A stretch of 64,000 nt of DNA, from NCBI GenBank assembly GCA_963752225.1, contig CAVVXS010000009.1:310001-374000 (forward strand). The letters run 5' to 3'. This document shows, in pieces, positions 62,803 through 64,000 of the stretch. The DNA comes from JBBROS01 sp963752225 (GTDB lineage Bacteria; Pseudomonadota; Alphaproteobacteria; Acetobacterales; Acetobacteraceae). How positions within the stretch are numbered: the first letter of the stretch is position 1; each line of letters begins with the position of its first letter. The notes under the pieces are model-generated. The model saw nothing but the letters and a program-made list of their open reading frames with translations, ran no database searches and was not told the origin of the DNA. The position numbers were made by a program, and so were the translations under genes.

Positions 62803-63600
62803 ATGACTCTTTCCGGTCGCACCGCCATCGTCACCGGCGCCGCCCGCGGCATCGGCGGCGCCATCGCCCGGCTGTTCGCCGCCCACGGCGCCACCCTCGT
62901 GCTCGCCGACCTCGAATCGGACGCCGTCGCCGCCGTGGCGCGGCAGCTCGGACCGGCGCATCAATCGTTGCGCGCCGACATCGCCGACCCGGCCGACGCC
63001 GAGGCGCTGGCCGAGCGCGCGATGGCCGCCACCGGCCGGCTCGACATCCTGGTCAACAATGCCGGGCTCGGCCTCGACAAGCCGTTCATGGACACGACGC
63101 CGGCCGACCTCGACCGGGTCATGCGCGTCAACGTTGCCGGCACGCTGCTGTGCAGCCAGGCGGCGCTGCGCCGGATGCTCCCGGCCGGCTATGGCCGGAT
63201 CGTCAGCATCGCCTCGATCTCCGGTGGCCGCGGCAACATCGGCCGCGCCGCCTATGGCGCCAGCAAGGCGGCGGTCGAGCTGCTGACCCGGGTCATGACC
63301 GCCGAACTCGCCGCCCCCAACATCACCTTCAACGCGATTGCCCCGGGCGCGGTCGAGACCGAGATGGCGGCGCGGATCCACACCCCGGCCACCCGCCGCG
63401 CCTTCCACGAGCGCACGCCGCAAGGGCGTTACGGCACGCCCGAGGAGGTCGCCGCCGCCGCGCTGTTCCTGTGCAGCGAGGCCGCCAGCTATGTGTGCGG
63501 CCATACCCTCAACGTCGATGGCGGGTTCAGCAGCGCCGGGCTGCTGCCTCCGCGCCCGCACAGCCCGGCCGCCGCGGCCAGCCCGGACGGCGCGCCATGA
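62803..63600 (+). CDS. SDR family oxidoreductase
   Basis: 265 residues from ATG 62803; a TTG three codons earlier has GGAG 8 nt before it and is an alternative start. Cofactor motif TGAARGIGGA, LVNNAGLGL, catalytic Ser in SIASISG, YxxxK in AYGASKAA. Usual FabG-like C-terminus HTLNVDGGFSSAG, then an extra Pro/Ala-rich tail. Its stop overlaps the ATG of the CoA-transferase, so the two likely act in one pathway. Confidence 0.9.
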   Translation: MTLSGRTAIVTGAARGIGGAIARLFAAHGATLVLADLESDAVAAVARQLGPAHQSLRADIADPADAEALAERAMAATGRLDILVNNAGLGLDKPFMDTTPADLDRVMRVNVAGTLLCSQAALRRMLPAGYGRIVSIASISGGRGNIGRAAYGASKAAVELLTRVMTAELAAPNITFNAIAPGAVETEMAARIHTPATRRAFHERTPQGRYGTPEEVAAAALFLCSEAASYVCGHTLNVDGGFSSAGLLPPRPHSPAAAASPDGAP

Positions 63601-64000
63601 GCCGCCCAGCTGAGGGCCGCACCGCCCTCGCGCACCTCAAGATCCTCGACCTGTCCCGCATTCTCGCCGGCCCCTGGGCGGCCCAGCTGCTCGGCGATTA
63701 CGGCGCCGAGGTGGTGAAGGTCGAACGCCCCGGCACCGGTGACGACACTCGCGGCTGGGGCCCGCCCTGGACTCCGGACGCGGCCGGCGCCCCCACCGAC
63801 GACGCCGCCTATTTCCTGTGCGCCAACCGCAACAAGCGCAGCGTCACGATCGACTTCACCAAGCCGGCCGGCCAGGACCTGATCCACCGCCTCGCCGCCG
63901 GCAGCGACGTCGTCATCGAGAACTTCAAGGTCGGCGGCCTCAAACCGTACCGGCTCGACTACGACAGCTTGCGCGCGGTCAATCCCCGGCTGGTGTATTG
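63597..64000 (+). CDS. CaiB/BaiF CoA-transferase (cut by the window edge)
   Basis: First 134 codons of a family III CoA-transferase: LKILDLSRILAGPWAAQLLG, AEVVKVERPGTGDDTRGWGPP and NRNKRSVTIDF are all classic. The catalytic Asp lies beyond the edge. It overlaps the SDR gene by 4 nt, suggesting a coupled acyl-CoA pathway. Confidence 0.92.
   Translation, partial: MSRPAEGRTALAHLKILDLSRILAGPWAAQLLGDYGAEVVKVERPGTGDDTRGWGPPWTPDAAGAPTDDAAYFLCANRNKRSVTIDFTKPAGQDLIHRLAAGSDVVIENFKVGGLKPYRLDYDSLRAVNPRLVY

Noticed and set aside
1..64000. tRNA, rRNA, CRISPR arrays, insertion sequences, prophage or attachment sites
   Set aside because: No cloverleaf-like GTTCGA contexts, no regularly spaced repeats, and no transposase, integrase or phage structural gene were found on either strand.

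Overview
The window is about 64 kb of very GC-rich DNA with tightly packed, often overlapping genes. Gene content (sorbosone-type dehydrogenase, DUF6894, FkbM/GT4 modules, Tat-exported binding proteins, XrtA locus) suggests an alphaproteobacterium, most likely Rhodospirillales/Acetobacteraceae. That placement is inferred from gene families only. No rRNA, tRNA, CRISPR array, insertion sequence or phage gene was seen.

Region 1 (1-13.3 kb) is a PEP-CTERM/exosortase A (XrtA) exopolysaccharide locus. On the minus strand lie the TPR protein PrsT (running off the left edge) and an EpsB-type polyprenyl-phosphate sugar transferase. Diverging from them on the plus strand are a tyrosine autokinase, a TIGR03016-type outer-membrane beta-barrel (frameshifted), an XrtA-associated ATPase, a polysaccharide deacetylase, a FemAB-like protein, a TIGR03087-type glycosyltransferase, and exosortase A carrying a C-terminal EpsI-like domain. 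Several of these genes overlap by 4 nt. No protein with a C-terminal PEP-CTERM signal, no Wzx/Wzy and no Wzz lies in the window.

Region 2 (13.3-22.5 kb, minus strand) starts with a complete GDP-D-glycero-D-manno-heptose cassette: GmhA, a fused HddC-GmhB, and HddA. Next come a YihY/BrkB membrane protein and an apparent anhydro-amino-sugar cassette: AnmK, a sodium:solute symporter, a BadF-type sugar kinase and a frameshifted CaiB/BaiF-type CoA-transferase.

Region 3 (22.6-36.7 kb) is mixed. It holds a SAM-cyclase-AAA signalling protein (frameshifted), a patatin-like lipase, an orphan Tat-exported peptide-binding protein, a methyltransferase, and a secreted clan GH-A glycosidase with a type I secretion-like C-terminus preceded by an AT-richer control region with repeated AAGTTGA motifs. 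It also holds a sorbosone dehydrogenase-like protein, a CPA2 antiporter, a small lytic transglycosylase and a lone GspG pseudopilin.

Region 4 (36.7-48.4 kb, minus strand) contains RlpA and then a seven-gene catabolic operon: an M24 peptidase, a complete spermidine/putrescine-like ABC transporter (permease, ATPase, binding protein, permease), an amidohydrolase and an M20 peptidase. It is followed by a DegT-family protein that lacks the PLP lysine, an alpha/beta hydrolase and a ferritin-like protein.

Region 5 (48.5-64 kb) holds an OafA-type acyltransferase and a 1494-residue FkbM-GT4-GT4-GT4 protein, with a second FkbM methyltransferase diverging. Two divergent GH13 enzymes, several small enzymes, an HU protein, two SDRs and a CoA-transferase cut by the right edge complete it.

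Four genes need a single-base indel to restore their family reading frame (near 7363, 22365, 22927 and 38555). Either this assembly has residual indel errors or several accessory genes are decaying; the sequence alone cannot decide.
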